Positions 1 through 10,700 of a stretch of DNA of 64,000 nt are shown piece by piece. This DNA comes from Luteibacter anthropi (GTDB taxonomy: Bacteria; Pseudomonadota; Gammaproteobacteria; Xanthomonadales; Rhodanobacteraceae), in NCBI RefSeq assembly GCF_011759365.1, contig NZ_JAARLZ010000013.1, forward strand, positions 94,147 to 158,146, read 5' to 3'. Below the pieces are notes generated by a model that worked only from the letters and a program-made list of their open reading frames with translations, did not search any database and was not told the origin of the DNA. The position numbers and the translations under genes were made by a program. Numbering within the stretch: position 1 is the stretch's first letter; every line of letters begins with the position of its first letter.

Positions 1-746
1 TCGATGGAGTCGCTGGGTGAAGCGGCGAACGACTCGCCATCCAGCCGGACGAAATCCAGATCGACGTTGGCTTTTGCGTACGACGCCCGCGCAGCATCGA
101 GCATGGCGGGAGCATGGATACCCAGCTCTTCGAGATAGCGTGCGGCCCGGAACAGGAACATGCCGGAGTTCCAGTCATATTCGCCGCTGCGCACATACTC
201 TTCTGCCGTGGCAAGCACCGGCTTTTCAACGAACTGGCTGACCTTGAACGAGCTTCCATCCAGGCCTTCGCCGCGGCGGATGTAGCCGAAGCCGGTTTCA
301 GCGCGATCAGGGCGGATGCCGAAGGTTACCAGCCAGCCGGCTTCCGCCGAGGCACGGGCCTTGGCCACGGCTTCCGAGAACGATGCGTCATCGCCCACCA
401 GGTGATCGGCCGGCAGCACGAGAATCAAGGCATCGGGCGACTTTTCGAGTGCCCGCAGGGCGCCCACGGCGATGGCCGGGGCGGTGTTGCGAGCCATCGG
501 CTCCAGCAGGATGCTGGCGCCGTCGACCTTCAATTCCTGCAATTGCTCGGCAGCCAGGAAGCGGTGGTCATCACTGGCCACCACGATCGGCGCTCCGGTG
601 TCCGGCAGCTTGCTGGCACGGGTCACGGTCTGCTGGAAGAGGGTTTCGGTCCCGGCGAGCGACAGGAACTGCTTGGGCAGATTGCGGCGCGAAATGGGCC
701 ACAGGCGCGTGCCGCTACCGCCGCTGAGAATAAGGGGAATGAGCAT
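1..746 (-). CDS. xanB: Mannose-1-phosphate guanylyltransferase (3' end outside window)
   Basis: Makes GDP-mannose from mannose-1-phosphate and GTP in the cytoplasm, a precursor for LPS and exopolysaccharide. The visible 248 residues begin MLIPLILSGGSGTRLWPIS, the nucleotidyl-transferase signature (GGSGTRLWP at residues 9-17). A lysine-containing FVEKP segment and the FGYI motif typical of the ManC/XanB family follow. No stop is reached before base 1, so the C-terminal part, where bifunctional family members carry an isomerase domain, cannot be judged. The start lies 6 bases after the rmlD stop, so it is the last visible gene of the rml operon. This follows the rmlBACD-xanB order of Xanthomonas. 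Confidence 0.93.
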   Translation of the reverse strand, partial: MLIPLILSGGSGTRLWPISRRNLPKQFLSLAGTETLFQQTVTRASKLPDTGAPIVVASDDHRFLAAEQLQELKVDGASILLEPMARNTAPAIAVGALRALEKSPDALILVLPADHLVGDDASFSEAVAKARASAEAGWLVTFGIRPDRAETGFGYIRRGEGLDGSSFKVSQFVEKPVLATAEEYVRSGEYDWNSGMFLFRAARYLEELGIHAPAMLDAARASYAKANVDLDFVRLDGESFAASPSDSI

Positions 747-752
747 GGGACG

Positions 753-1688
753 TTATTCCGTGGGTTCGGAAAGGGAGGTCAGGACCTGGTCCAGGCCGGT
801 TTTCCAGTGCGGGATGTCGAATGCAAACGTACGGGCGAAATGGCGAGTATCCAGCACCGAGTATGCCGGGCGGCGCGCCGGTGTCGGGTAGTCGGCCGTC
901 GTGATGGCAATGACCCGGGGCGTACGGGAAATGAGCTTTCGCTCACTGGCTGCCGTAAGCAGCGCGTCGGCAAAGCCGTGCCACGTGGTGTCGCCGCCCG
1001 CCGTCAGGTGATAGGTGCCTTCAACGGCTTTCCGCACTGGCCCCGCACTGGCAAGCCAGCGATCGATGGCCACGAGCGAGGCCTCGACGATCAGCCCGGT
1101 GTCGGTGGGCGTGCCATGCTGGTCGGCCACGACCCTGATTTCATCCCTTTCCGCGCCGAGCCGAAGCATCGTGCGAAGGAAGTTCTGGCCGACTGCTGAG
1201 TACACCCACGCAGTACGGAAGATGTAATGGGGGGCGTCTGTGGCGCGGAGGGCTTCTTCACCTGCCAGCTTGCTACGGCCGTAGGCACCTGCAGGGGCCG
1301 TTGGTGCGTCTTCAGGGTAGGGCAGGGAGGCCGTGCCGTCGAAAACGTAGTCCGTCGAATAATGAACGAGCAGGGCACCATGCTCCGCAGCCCAGCGACC
1401 CAGGTAGGCCAGGGCAGTGGCGTTCACCATGGCGGCCGCACTCTCTTCCTGCTCGGCCTTGTCCACGGCGGTATAGGCGGCCGCATTCACGATGACGTGC
1501 GGTGCGGTTTCGTCGAGCAGCGCCGCAAGCGCTTCGGGCGCGGACAGGTCCGCCACCACGCCGCGGACGCCTTCAGGTGCCTGGCCGTTACGGCTGCCGG
1601 CAAACAGCGTACCGCGGCGGCCGAGGCCGCCATGGCTGAGAAACGTGCGTCCGAGCTGCCCGTGTGCGCCCAGCAACAGGATATTCAA
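753..1688 (-). CDS. rmlD: dTDP-4-dehydrorhamnose reductase
   Basis: Last step of dTDP-L-rhamnose synthesis, NAD(P)H reduction of dTDP-4-dehydrorhamnose. The 311-residue protein has a Rossmann nucleotide-binding start (GAHGQLG, residues 7-13) and the short-chain dehydrogenase pair Tyr136/Lys140 in YGRSK, with an STDYVFDG block just before it, as in RmlD. Length is normal for the family. Its ATG overlaps the rmlC stop by 4 bases (ATGA), so the two genes are translationally coupled. Confidence 0.95.
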   Translation of the reverse strand: MNILLLGAHGQLGRTFLSHGGLGRRGTLFAGSRNGQAPEGVRGVVADLSAPEALAALLDETAPHVIVNAAAYTAVDKAEQEESAAAMVNATALAYLGRWAAEHGALLVHYSTDYVFDGTASLPYPEDAPTAPAGAYGRSKLAGEEALRATDAPHYIFRTAWVYSAVGQNFLRTMLRLGAERDEIRVVADQHGTPTDTGLIVEASLVAIDRWLASAGPVRKAVEGTYHLTAGGDTTWHGFADALLTAASERKLISRTPRVIAITTADYPTPARRPAYSVLDTRHFARTFAFDIPHWKTGLDQVLTSLSEPTE

Positions 1689-2242
1689 GGCACGTACTCC
1701 GGCAGGCGCCCGGGGGCTACCTCGGATAGCAGGGGAGCCTTGGTGTCTTTCTCCGAAAGAACCGGATCCGTCACCGGCCAGTCGATGGCCAGTGCCGGAT
1801 CGTTCCAGCGGACGCCGCCATCGGCTGCCGGAGCGTAGAAGTCAGTGCACTGGTACGAGAACGTCGCATGCTCGGAGACGACGCAGAACCCGTGCGCAAA
1901 GCCTTCCGGTATCCAGAAGTGCCGGTGGTTCTGCGCGGTGAGCATCACCGCTGCCCACTGGCCAAAAGTTGGCGAGCCGTGACGGATATCCACGGCGACG
2001 TCATAGACCTCGCCTTCGAGCACGCTTACCAGCTTGCCCTGGGGCTGCGGCCACTGGTAGTGAAGCCCGCGGAGCACGCCACGGCTCGAACGGGAGACAT
2101 TCGACTGGACAAAACGGCGGTCGATGCCCGCTTCGCGGAATGCGTTCTCGTTGTAGCTCTCGTAGAAGAAGCCACGGGAGTCTCCGAACACCCTGGGCTC
2201 GATGACCAGGACGCCGGGCAAGGATGTTTCGGTGACCTTCAT
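1685..2242 (-). CDS. rmlC: dTDP-4-dehydrorhamnose 3,5-epimerase
   Basis: Converts dTDP-4-keto-6-deoxyglucose to dTDP-4-keto-rhamnose in the cytoplasm. The 185-residue cupin shows the RmlC landmarks: RGFFYESYN near the N-terminus, the catalytic-histidine motif GLHYQ (His61), Lys70 and the PEGFAHGF turn. Both ends overlap neighbours by 4 bases (rmlA upstream, rmlD downstream), so it sits mid-operon. The length matches typical RmlC proteins. Confidence 0.95.
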   Translation of the reverse strand: MKVTETSLPGVLVIEPRVFGDSRGFFYESYNENAFREAGIDRRFVQSNVSRSSRGVLRGLHYQWPQPQGKLVSVLEGEVYDVAVDIRHGSPTFGQWAAVMLTAQNHRHFWIPEGFAHGFCVVSEHATFSYQCTDFYAPAADGGVRWNDPALAIDWPVTDPVLSEKDTKAPLLSEVAPGRLPEYVP

Positions 2243-3123
2243 TTAACCAGACCGTGCCCGACAAGGTTGTGGAGGTATTCGCCATAACCGGTCTTGGCCA
2301 GCGGCTTGGCAAGGGCAAGCACCTGCTCGGCATCGATCCATTTATTGTTGAAGGCGATTTCTTCCGGGCAGCACACCTTGAGGCCCTGCCGGTTCTCGAT
2401 CGTCTGGATGTAATTGCCCGCTTCCATCAGCGAGTCGTGCGTACCCGTATCCAGCCACGCATAACCGCGACCGAGCTGTTCGAGCATGAGCGAGTCGTCC
2501 TCGAGGTAGCAGCGGTTGAGGTCGGTGATTTCAAGCTCGCCGCGGGGCGAGGGCTTGAGTTCGGCGGCGAAGTCGCAGGCACGCTGATCGTAGAAATAGA
2601 GACCGGTGACGGCATAGTTCGACTTCGGCTTCGCCGGCTTCTCTTCGAGACCGATGACCCGTCCGTCCGTCGCGAATTCCGCCACGCCGTAGCGTTCCGG
2701 GTCGCGGACCCAGTAGCCGAAGACCGTGGCACCGTGCTCACGGCTGGCTGCGCGCTTGAGGCGGTCTGTCAGGCCGACGCCATAGAAGATGTTGTCGCCC
2801 AGCACCAGGCAGCTCGGCTTACCGTCGATGAAATCGCGACCGATCAGGAATGCCTGCGCCAGGCCATCCGGGGAGGGCTGCACGGCGTAGGTGATGTTGA
2901 TGCCCCACTGGGATCCGTCGCCGAGCAGGCGCTGGAACAGGGCCTGCTCGTGGGGCGTATTGATGATGAGCACATCACGAATCCCCGCGAGCATCAAGGT
3001 TGCCAGCGGGTAGTAGATCATCGGCTTGTCGTACACCGGCAGCAGCTGCTTGCTGACCGCCTGGGTGATCGGATACAGCCGGGTGCCGGAACCACCGGCC
3101 AGGATGATACCCTTGGTGGTCAT
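2239..3123 (-). CDS. rmlA: Glucose-1-phosphate thymidylyltransferase
   Basis: First step of the dTDP-sugar pathway: glucose-1-phosphate plus dTTP gives dTDP-glucose. The chosen start gives [18 protein letters not shown], the canonical RmlA N-terminus with the nucleotide loop GGSGTRLYP (residues 10-18). A longer reading frame upstream to 3174 only adds residues unlike the family and runs into rmlB. The protein is 294 residues, the normal length. The ATG overlaps the rmlB stop (ATGA). Its product probably also feeds the WecE/WecD-like enzymes encoded 12 kb away. Confidence 0.96.
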   Translation of the reverse strand: MTTKGIILAGGSGTRLYPITQAVSKQLLPVYDKPMIYYPLATLMLAGIRDVLIINTPHEQALFQRLLGDGSQWGINITYAVQPSPDGLAQAFLIGRDFIDGKPSCLVLGDNIFYGVGLTDRLKRAASREHGATVFGYWVRDPERYGVAEFATDGRVIGLEEKPAKPKSNYAVTGLYFYDQRACDFAAELKPSPRGELEITDLNRCYLEDDSLMLEQLGRGYAWLDTGTHDSLMEAGNYIQTIENRQGLKVCCPEEIAFNNKWIDAEQVLALAKPLAKTGYGEYLHNLVGHGLVK

Positions 3124-4169
3124 GCGCCCAGGCGCTCCATGCGATAGCTGCCGTCGAGAATCGACCCGACCCACGACTGATTGTCGAGATACCAGTTGAC
3201 GGTGGCCTCAATACCCGATTCGAAGGTCTGGGTCGGGGTCCAGCCCAGTTCGCCGGCGAGCTTGCTGGCATCGATGGCGTAACGACGGTCGTGGCCCGGG
3301 CGATCGCGCACGAAGGTGATCAGCGATTCGCGAGGCTCGCCGCTAGCCAGCGGCTGGCGCGCATCAAGCATGCGGCAGATGGTCTTCACCACGTGGATGT
3401 TTTCCTGCTCTGCATTGCCGCCCACGTTATAGGTTTCGCCCACCCGGCCGGCCTCGAGCACCCGGCGGATGGCCGAGCAGTGATCACCCACGAACAGCCA
3501 GTCGCGGATGTTCTTGCCGTCGCCGTAGACCGGTAGCGCCTCGCCCTTCAGGGCTTTCTGGATGGTCAGCGGGATGAGCTTCTCGGGAAACTGATACGGA
3601 CCATAATTGTTCGAGCAGTTCGTGGTGAGCGTCGGCAGGCCATAGGTATGGTGGAACGCACGGACCAGATGGTCCGAAGCCGCCTTGCTGGCGGAGTAGG
3701 GCGAGTTGGGGGCATACGGCGTGGTTTCCGTGAACATGCCTTCGGCGCCAAGCGAACCGTAAACCTCATCCGTGGAGACGTGCAGGAAGCGGAAGGCGTC
3801 GCGCTCGGTACCTTCGAGGGCGCGCCAGAAATCGCGGGCTTCTTCCAGCAGGCCGAGCGTGCCGACCACATTGGTCTCGACGAAGGCGGCCGGGCCGTCG
3901 ATGGAGCGATCGACGTGGGATTCGGCCGCAAAATTGACGATAGCCTGCGGTCGATGTTCAGCCAGGAGCTTGCGCACCAGTTCGCGGTCGCCGATGTCGC
4001 CCTGAACAAAGGTATGGCGTTCATTGTCGTCAACGGATGCAAGCGTGCCGAGGTTGCCAGCGTAGGTCAGCTTGTCGAGGTTGACCACGCGAAGGCCGTC
4101 GGCAATGGCCTGGAGTACGAAATTCGCACCGATGAAACCGGCGCCGCCCGTTACCAACAATGTCTTCAT
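3120..4169 (-). CDS. rmlB: dTDP-glucose 4,6-dehydratase
   Basis: Makes dTDP-4-keto-6-deoxyglucose, the branch point for rhamnose and for 4-amino-4,6-dideoxy sugars. The 349-residue extended SDR has the NAD motif GGAGFIG (residues 8-14), the TDE catalytic triplet (133-135) and Tyr158/Lys162 in YSASK. The start MKTLLVTGG is preceded by AGAGG; an upstream in-frame start at 4208 adds 13 unrelated residues. First gene of the leftward rmlBAC D-xanB operon, reading away from metB. Confidence 0.96.
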   Translation of the reverse strand: MKTLLVTGGAGFIGANFVLQAIADGLRVVNLDKLTYAGNLGTLASVDDNERHTFVQGDIGDRELVRKLLAEHRPQAIVNFAAESHVDRSIDGPAAFVETNVVGTLGLLEEARDFWRALEGTERDAFRFLHVSTDEVYGSLGAEGMFTETTPYAPNSPYSASKAASDHLVRAFHHTYGLPTLTTNCSNNYGPYQFPEKLIPLTIQKALKGEALPVYGDGKNIRDWLFVGDHCSAIRRVLEAGRVGETYNVGGNAEQENIHVVKTICRMLDARQPLASGEPRESLITFVRDRPGHDRRYAIDASKLAGELGWTPTQTFESGIEATVNWYLDNQSWVGSILDGSYRMERLGA

Positions 4170-4360
4170 AAAACCTCTGGTCGTCCGTGCTGCTCTTGGC
4201 GGGCCCATGCCCGCCCGGAACCGCGTTCATGGCACGGACGGAACGCATTCCGTATCGTCGTGCCTCTAAACCGCGGAGTGTAAGGCGCCAAGTGTAATAT
4301 GTAGCGCCGTTTACAAGGGGCGGGGGTTGAACGATTCATGAATCGCCAGGACTATTTCAA
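4170..4360. promoter_or_regulatory. Divergent intergenic region between rmlB and metB
   Basis: This 191-base gap must hold promoters for both the leftward rml operon and rightward metB. It has an AT-richer core around 4285-4320 with a repeated AGTGTAA word. Just before metB lies a perfect 14-base palindrome, CGATTCATGAATCG (4332-4345), overlapping the likely spacer of a TTGAAC -35 candidate (4327-4332). No AGACGTCT-type MetJ box was recognised here. Promoter assignments are guesses; the palindrome is directly visible. Confidence 0.45.
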
Positions 4361-5539
4361 GTGAAAAGAACGGCTTACAAGAAAGATGCCCGCTCCGGTC
4401 ATGGACTCGGAACCCGTGCCATTCACGCAGGGCAGCGTCCCGACCCGTCGACCGGCGCGATCATGACGCCCATTTACGCGACGTCGACCTATGTGCAGAG
4501 CAGCCCGGGCAAGCATCAGGGCTTCGAGTACTCGCGCACGCAGAATCCCACCCGCATGGCTTATGAGGCGTGCGTAGCCTCCCTTGAAGGGGGCGTGACC
4601 GGCTTTGCGTTCGCCTCGGGGCTGGCTGCTGCCTCGACCACGCTGGAACTGCTTGACGCAGGCAGCCACGTCATCGCGATGAACGACCTCTACGGCGGCA
4701 CCTATCGCCTGTTCGAGCGCGTACGCCGCCGTACGGCCGGTCTGGAATTCGATTTCATCGATCTCAACGACACCGCTGCCCTGAAGGCGGCGCTGAAACC
4801 GAATACCCGGATGATCTGGGCGGAAACGCCGACCAATCCGATGCTGCAACTCGTGGATCTGGCCAAGCTGTCTGTTTTTGCCCGCAAGCATGGGCTGATC
4901 CTGGTGGTCGACAACACGTTCTGCTCGCCGATGCTCCAGCGGCCCATCGAGTCCGGCGCCGACCTGGTGCTGCATTCCGCCACCAAGTACCTGAACGGAC
5001 ATTCCGACATCGTCGGCGGCGTGGTGGTGGCGGCGAATCAGGAGCTGGCCGAACAGATGGCGTTTCTGCAGAACTCCATTGGCGCGGTGGCCGGCCCGTT
5101 CGACGCCTTCCTCGCCATGCGTGGTCTCAAGACCCTGCACCTGCGCATGCGCCAGCACTGCGAGAGCGCTCTGGAACTGGCCGGCTGGCTCGAGAAGCAC
5201 AAGGCGATCGAGCGCGTGATCTACCCCGGCCTGCGCAGCCATCCGCAGCACGCCCTGGCGCGCAGGCAGATGGACGGCTACGGCGGCATCATTTCGGTCG
5301 AGGTCAAGGGCGGCAAGACCCGCGCACGCAAGGTCCTGGAGCGTTGCGAGCTTTTTGCCCTGGCCGAATCGCTCGGTGGCGTGGAGAGCCTGATCGAGCA
5401 TCCGGCCATCATGACGCACGCGTCCATTCCGCCGGCCACGCGCAAGCGCCTGGGCATTTCCGATGGCCTGATCCGTCTTTCCGTCGGCGTGGAAGACCTG
5501 GCCGACCTGCGTGACGAACTTGAGTCCGTCCTGGCATGA
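4361..5539 (+). CDS. metB: Cystathionine gamma-synthase / gamma-lyase family PLP enzyme
   Basis: PLP enzyme of the Cys/Met metabolism family, joining activated homoserine and cysteine to cystathionine or cleaving it. The 392 residues show GFEYSRTQNPTR, the SGLAA block, Asp184 (VVDNTF) and the PLP lysine Lys209 in HSATKYLNGHSD. Synthase and lyase activity cannot be separated by eye; the name follows the position as the conserved left border of the Xanthomonas-type LPS locus. The start is GTG, because the nearby ATG at 4338 runs into a stop. The last codons overlap the next gene by 4 bases. Confidence 0.9.
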   Translation: MKRTAYKKDARSGHGLGTRAIHAGQRPDPSTGAIMTPIYATSTYVQSSPGKHQGFEYSRTQNPTRMAYEACVASLEGGVTGFAFASGLAAASTTLELLDAGSHVIAMNDLYGGTYRLFERVRRRTAGLEFDFIDLNDTAALKAALKPNTRMIWAETPTNPMLQLVDLAKLSVFARKHGLILVVDNTFCSPMLQRPIESGADLVLHSATKYLNGHSDIVGGVVVAANQELAEQMAFLQNSIGAVAGPFDAFLAMRGLKTLHLRMRQHCESALELAGWLEKHKAIERVIYPGLRSHPQHALARRQMDGYGGIISVEVKGGKTRARKVLERCELFALAESLGGVESLIEHPAIMTHASIPPATRKRLGISDGLIRLSVGVEDLADLRDELESVLA

Positions 5540-6381
5540 CAGGAGTCCGACTGAAGTCATCCGCGCTGCGTGTGCCTCTGCATCCGCTGGGGCCGTACGT
5601 GTCGCTGGCTCGCCACGGAAGGTTGGTGTGGGAGCTGTGTCGCCGGGACATATCGGGCCGTTATCGCGGCTCCATGGGGGGCATCTTCTGGGCCTTCCTG
5701 AATCCGCTGCTGATGCTGGCGATCTATTCGTTTGTTTTCGGCTATATCTTCAAGTCGCGTTGGACGGCTGCCGAGACCGGCGATGTTCATTTCGCCATCA
5801 TCCTGTTCATCGGCCTGATCGTCAGCAACTTTTTTTCCGAGTGCCTGAATCGGGCACCGATATTGATCACGTCGAATCCGAACTACGTCAAGAAAGTAAT
5901 TTTCCCCCTGGAAACGCTGTCCTGGGTCACTGTGGGAACCGCCCTGTTCCATGCCTTGATCAGTAGCATCGTGCTCATCGTTGCCCTGGTAGCGACGGGC
6001 ACGCACGTGGCGTCGACGGCAGTACTTTTTCCGCTGGCACTCCTCCTGTTTCTGCCGATGACAGCCGGGGTCACCTGGTTGTTCTCCGCGCTGGGCGTGT
6101 ACTTTCGCGATACGCAGCAGATCATGATGGTGTTGACCACCTCGCTGGTCTTCCTTGCCCCCATCTTCTATCCACGCAGCAGCCTGCCGGCGGACTATCG
6201 CTGGATGCTTTCGCTTAACCCATTGACCTACGTCGTGGAGACGTCGCGGAGCCTGATCCTGTGGGGGCAGCTGCCGACACTGGAAGATACCCTGGTTTAC
6301 GCCACGGTATCCCTGGTGGTGGCCTGGTTCGGCTGGCTTGTGTTCAATGCCACACGAAAGGGATTTGCCGATGTCATCTGA
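5536..6381 (+). CDS. wzm: O-antigen/polysaccharide ABC transporter permease
   Basis: Inner-membrane half of the ABC exporter that moves undecaprenyl-linked O-antigen to the periplasm. The 281-residue protein has an N-terminal cytoplasmic segment (RDISGRYRGSMGGIFWAFLNPLL, cut into the family words RDI.GRYRGS and GIFWAFLNP) and about six hydrophobic segments typical of ABC-2 permeases. Its ATG overlaps the metB stop (ATGA), and the partner ATPase follows with an 11-base overlap. Co-translation with metB is unusual for function but expected from locus borders in this group. Confidence 0.92.
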   Translation: MTGVRLKSSALRVPLHPLGPYVSLARHGRLVWELCRRDISGRYRGSMGGIFWAFLNPLLMLAIYSFVFGYIFKSRWTAAETGDVHFAIILFIGLIVSNFFSECLNRAPILITSNPNYVKKVIFPLETLSWVTVGTALFHALISSIVLIVALVATGTHVASTAVLFPLALLLFLPMTAGVTWLFSALGVYFRDTQQIMMVLTTSLVFLAPIFYPRSSLPADYRWMLSLNPLTYVVETSRSLILWGQLPTLEDTLVYATVSLVVAWFGWLVFNATRKGFADVI

Positions 6382-7720
6382 CGATCTGGTCATCGACGTC
6401 CGCGACATCAGCAAGCGGTACGAGATCTATGCCAAGCCCGCCGATCGCTTGAAGCAGATGCTGGCATCGGGAGCCCGCCGCGTTACCGGTGGCCGAGAGG
6501 CACGCTTTTTCCAGGAATTCTGGGCGCTGCATGGCGTGTCCTGCCATGTGCGCCGTGGCGAATGCGTGGCGATCATCGGCCGTAACGGTTCGGGCAAGTC
6601 AACATTGTTGCAGATCATCGCCGGTACGGTCACGCCTACCAGCGGCTCGGTGAGCGTCGATGGTCGCGTGGCGGCTCTCCTTGAACTGGGCTCCGGATTC
6701 AATCCGGAATTCACGGGCCTGGAGAACGTCTATCTCAATGCGTCACTGCTGGGCCTATCCCGGGAGGACGTCGACGCCCGCCTTGATGCCATCCTCGCCT
6801 TCGCGGACATTGGCGACTTCGTACACCAGCCGGTCAAGACTTACTCGAGCGGCATGACGGTACGACTGGCTTTCGCGGTGCAGGCGCAGATCGACCCGGA
6901 TGTACTTATCGTGGATGAGGCATTGGCTGTCGGCGATGCACGCTTCCAGGCCAAGTGCTTTGCCCGCCTGAAGACCCTGCGCGAGCGCGGGACGTCGATT
7001 CTCCTCGTGACGCACTCCACCGAGCAGGTGGTGACACATTGCGATCGTGCGATCCTGATCGACCACGGACACAAGCTCGACGATGGTGAGCCGCGTCCCG
7101 TGGTCAACCGCTACCTCGATCTGCTCTACGGACGTCAGCGGGTGGAGACCTCTCCTCGTACTGGCGAGCATGCGGGCGAAGCACCGGTCAATGAACAGCT
7201 TGCCAGCCTTGACGCAGCGTTCGGCGAGCGCCACGAAAGCCTGTTCGAGACACGCCCTTCGTATAATCCTTATGAGCATCGGTGGGGGGACGGACGCGCC
7301 GAGCTCATGGATTTCGCCCTGTTCTCCGGAGACGAGGCCTTCCCGCCCACGCTGCGCAGCGGCCAGGAACTGGCACTTTACGTCCGTTACCGGTTCAAGG
7401 CAGCGATAACGCGGCCGATACTGGGCATCACGCTAAAAACCAAGGAAGGATTGACGGTCTATGGGACCAATACGGAAATGACACCGACGGATGAATCCTG
7501 CTTTGTGGGTGAAGAAGGTGTTTCCGGCGTGGTGCTCTGCCAGATCCCCATGAAATGCGCCCCTGGCGATTATTTCCTGTCGATCGGTATCGCCAGCCGT
7601 GACGGCAGTGGCGAGGCAGTGCCCCACGACCGTCGTTACGACTCGATCCACGTCTGCGTCGAGCCCGACAATCCGTTCATCGGCATTGCCGATCTACGCG
7701 CCAGGTTGCAGTTCCTATGA
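6371..7720 (+). CDS. wzt: O-antigen ABC transporter ATPase with C-terminal glycan-binding domain
   Basis: Powers O-antigen export with Wzm. The 449 residues contain Walker [10 protein letters not shown] (about 70-78), the family-specific signature YSSGM in place of LSGGQ, and Walker [12 protein letters not shown]. Beyond about residue 290 a second domain begins ([15 protein letters not shown]), matching the Wzt C-terminal beta-sandwich that in some systems recognises a chemically capped chain end. The ATG at 6371 was preferred over an upstream one at 6338, because it starts just before the NBD and the rest would be inside wzm. The stop overlaps the next ATG by 4 bases. Confidence 0.93.
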   Translation: MSSDDLVIDVRDISKRYEIYAKPADRLKQMLASGARRVTGGREARFFQEFWALHGVSCHVRRGECVAIIGRNGSGKSTLLQIIAGTVTPTSGSVSVDGRVAALLELGSGFNPEFTGLENVYLNASLLGLSREDVDARLDAILAFADIGDFVHQPVKTYSSGMTVRLAFAVQAQIDPDVLIVDEALAVGDARFQAKCFARLKTLRERGTSILLVTHSTEQVVTHCDRAILIDHGHKLDDGEPRPVVNRYLDLLYGRQRVETSPRTGEHAGEAPVNEQLASLDAAFGERHESLFETRPSYNPYEHRWGDGRAELMDFALFSGDEAFPPTLRSGQELALYVRYRFKAAITRPILGITLKTKEGLTVYGTNTEMTPTDESCFVGEEGVSGVVLCQIPMKCAPGDYFLSIGIASRDGSGEAVPHDRRYDSIHVCVEPDNPFIGIADLRARLQFL

Positions 7721-10700
7721 ATAATCCAATCGATTCGACCAACAGCTTCGAGGCTTATCGGTTCGACGAAGCCTCGCAATGCTGGCTCCGTGCCGACCAG
7801 GTCCACGAGTGGGCCTATTCCGACGGCGAAGCCGTTGAAGAGAATCTCTTCCGGCTTATCGCGGAATGCGCAGATCGATCGGTGCTTTCGCCGGAGCTGG
7901 CGGCAAGGATCACGGATTGGCCGACGCGCTACTATCTGAGCGCCCGCCGCGCGAATCTGCTCCGCCCTCTCGCGGACATGCTCAAGGGCGATGTCCTTGA
8001 GATCGGGGCCGGATGTGGTGCGATCACACGTTATCTCGGTGAAACGGCCGCGTCGGTTGTCGCGATCGAGCCTTCGCCCCGTCGTGCCCGTGTGGCTGCC
8101 AAGCGTTGCGAAGACCTGCCCAACGTCAGTCTCGTGGTCGATAACCTCGAGGCCTTCCAGACCAGTGCTTCGTTCGACGTGGTGACGCTCATCGGCGTGC
8201 TCGAATACGCGGAGCGCTTCTCGGATCGTCCGGATGCGGCGGCTCACTGGCTCGCCTGCGCGCGTCGTCTGCTCAAGCCAAATGGCATCCTGCTTGTCGC
8301 CATCGAAAATCAGCTCGGGCTGAAGTACTTCGCCGGCGCTCCGGAGGATCACCTCGGCCGGCCCATGCTTGGACTCTCCGATCTCTACGGCAAGAGTGGC
8401 GCGCGGACCTACGGGCGCGATGCCATCGAGGCGTTGATGCGCGATGCAGGCTTTGTCGACGTGGCCTTTGCATTGCCTTTCCCCGACTACAAACTACCTA
8501 CATCGGTATTGCTCGCCCAGGGTGACGACGCAATGCCAGGTTTCGATGGAGGCGCCGCGCTGGCTGCAGCATCGGCCATCAAGGATCCTCAGCTGGGAAG
8601 GCCTCCGTTGTTCGCCATTGACCGCACCTGGTCGGTCATAGCGCAGAACCGGCTGCTGGTCGACATGGCAAACTCATTCCTTGTCGTTGCCCACAATGCG
8701 GCGGCGGCACAGCCTTTCGGGCCAGCGAATGATGCCGTATCCGGATATCACTTCTCCGTCGAACGCCGGCGTGCTTTCGTCAAGGAAGCGCGCTTCGAGC
8801 GCGGTGAAGGCGGTGGCTGGGTCAGGCGACGGTTCCTTGCCGACAGCGAGGCGCGCGAGATCGGGGGCTTTACATGCCGCCCGGTCGACGAATCGTATTT
8901 GAGTGGAAACACCGTTTCCCAAAGCATCTACGAAATTATGCTGCAGGATGGCTGGCGCATCGCCGATGTGAGTAACTGGGTGCGGGGTTGGCTCGATGCG
9001 GTCGCCCTGCATGTCGGCATTGACTTGGATACGCTACGTGCGTCCAGTTACAGCGCCGAATTGATGCTTCCTGGCAATGTGCTGGACCTGGTACCCCACA
9101 ATCTTGTCCAGCAATCCGATGGCCAGTCGCGTTTCATCGATCTCGAGTGGGAGTTCTCAGAAGCGATATCCCTCGGTTACCTGGCCTTTCGTGGATTGCT
9201 CGAGGTTGTGTCCGGGTGTGTGTCCGTCGCACGACCCTATGACGAACGACACGCCCAGGTTGCCCATTTTGTAGCAGATGCCATGCGTGAAACAGGGGCA
9301 GACCTGCTCCTGCTCCCGTCTGATATCGATCGTTATATCGAGATGGAGCGTCGTTTCCAGGAAGCCGCCACGGCGCAGCCTTCCGGCCTGACCTTGCAGA
9401 TGTTCGAGGAAGGCAGGCTGCCCGTTTCCGTGTCCTCCCAGGTCGAGGGCTCACTGGTACCGGCCATCTCGCATATGCGCGATGTCGAGGAGCACCTGGC
9501 GAGCCTGCAGGCGCATCATGATGATCTCATTGCCGAACATGGCAAGGTGGCCGCATGGGCACATCAGGTGGATTCGGAGCTGAGCGACGTCAGGGGCCGG
9601 TACGCGGGCCTCGTGGCGGAACACGAAGAAGTGGCGACCTGGGCAAAGAGCCTCGACTCGCAGGTCGAACTGGCGATGGAGCGACTGGATGCATTGATCC
9701 AGCTGGCTGAGGATGAAGGCGACGTCGATGGCGCTACCCTCGGTGCCTACATGCTGGAAGTGGTGACGCTACGCCGTAATCTTGGCCTTGCGAAACGACG
9801 AGGCGATCGCCTTGCTGCCGACATTGCAGCGCTGGAACGCAGCGTGACTGTTGATTCACAGGTGTCAGACGAGCTTCGCGGTGAGCTCATGGCCACCCAG
9901 CAGCGTATCGGCGAACTCTCCTCGAGGAATGAGCAGCTGGAGGTGTCGCTGGAGAATTCCAGACAGCGCTCGCATGAGCTGGAAAAAGAGCTCGTGCGGC
10001 TGCGTCGCGTCCTCCAGGGTGCCTATGTCAACGAAAATGGAAGCAAGGACCTCGTCGAATCCCTCACGTTGCAACATGAGACAGATGAGGCACTCATCGC
10101 TTCTCTGCGCATGGAGCACAGCCACGCGGCTGATGAGGTTGAGCGCGCGCATTCTCGTGAGAAGGCATCCGCGGATGACCTGAGAAATGCACTTCGCCGG
10201 CTTTCCGTACTCGAGTCCGAACTGGCACATGCACGAAGCGAATTCGACACCATCATTGCATCGAAGTCCTGGCATCTGACCAAGCCGATCCGGTTCGGCA
10301 TGCGCGTGCTGCGTGGCGACTGGGCGGGTGTGGTGGATTCCCTGCGAGGAAAGCGCTGGGTGCAGTCAAGGGCGCTTGGCTTCGTCAGGAAGCCGGCCAA
10401 GCGGTTCCTCATGTCCCGGCGCCGGCCGATCGTTCCGCTTCAGACCATTTCCATGCACGCCGAGGGCGATCCGCGCCATCTGCTCGAAGGAGTTTCCTTT
10501 CAGCAAGTGGATCAGCCCGAAGTGAGCATCATCATTCCGGCATACGGCCGGCTTGACCATACAGCTGCCTGCGTGAAATCCATTCACGCGAACCTTCCGC
10601 GTGTGTCCATTGAGGTAATTGTTGCGGAAGACGCGTCGGGTGACCCGGACATTGGTGCGCTGGCCGGTGTCCCGGGACTGCGCTATTACGAGAATCCGAC

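Noticed and set aside
4352..5560. 402-codon frame antisense to metB
   Set aside because: Shadow of a GC-rich gene; composition is unlike a protein, and metB is fully supported.
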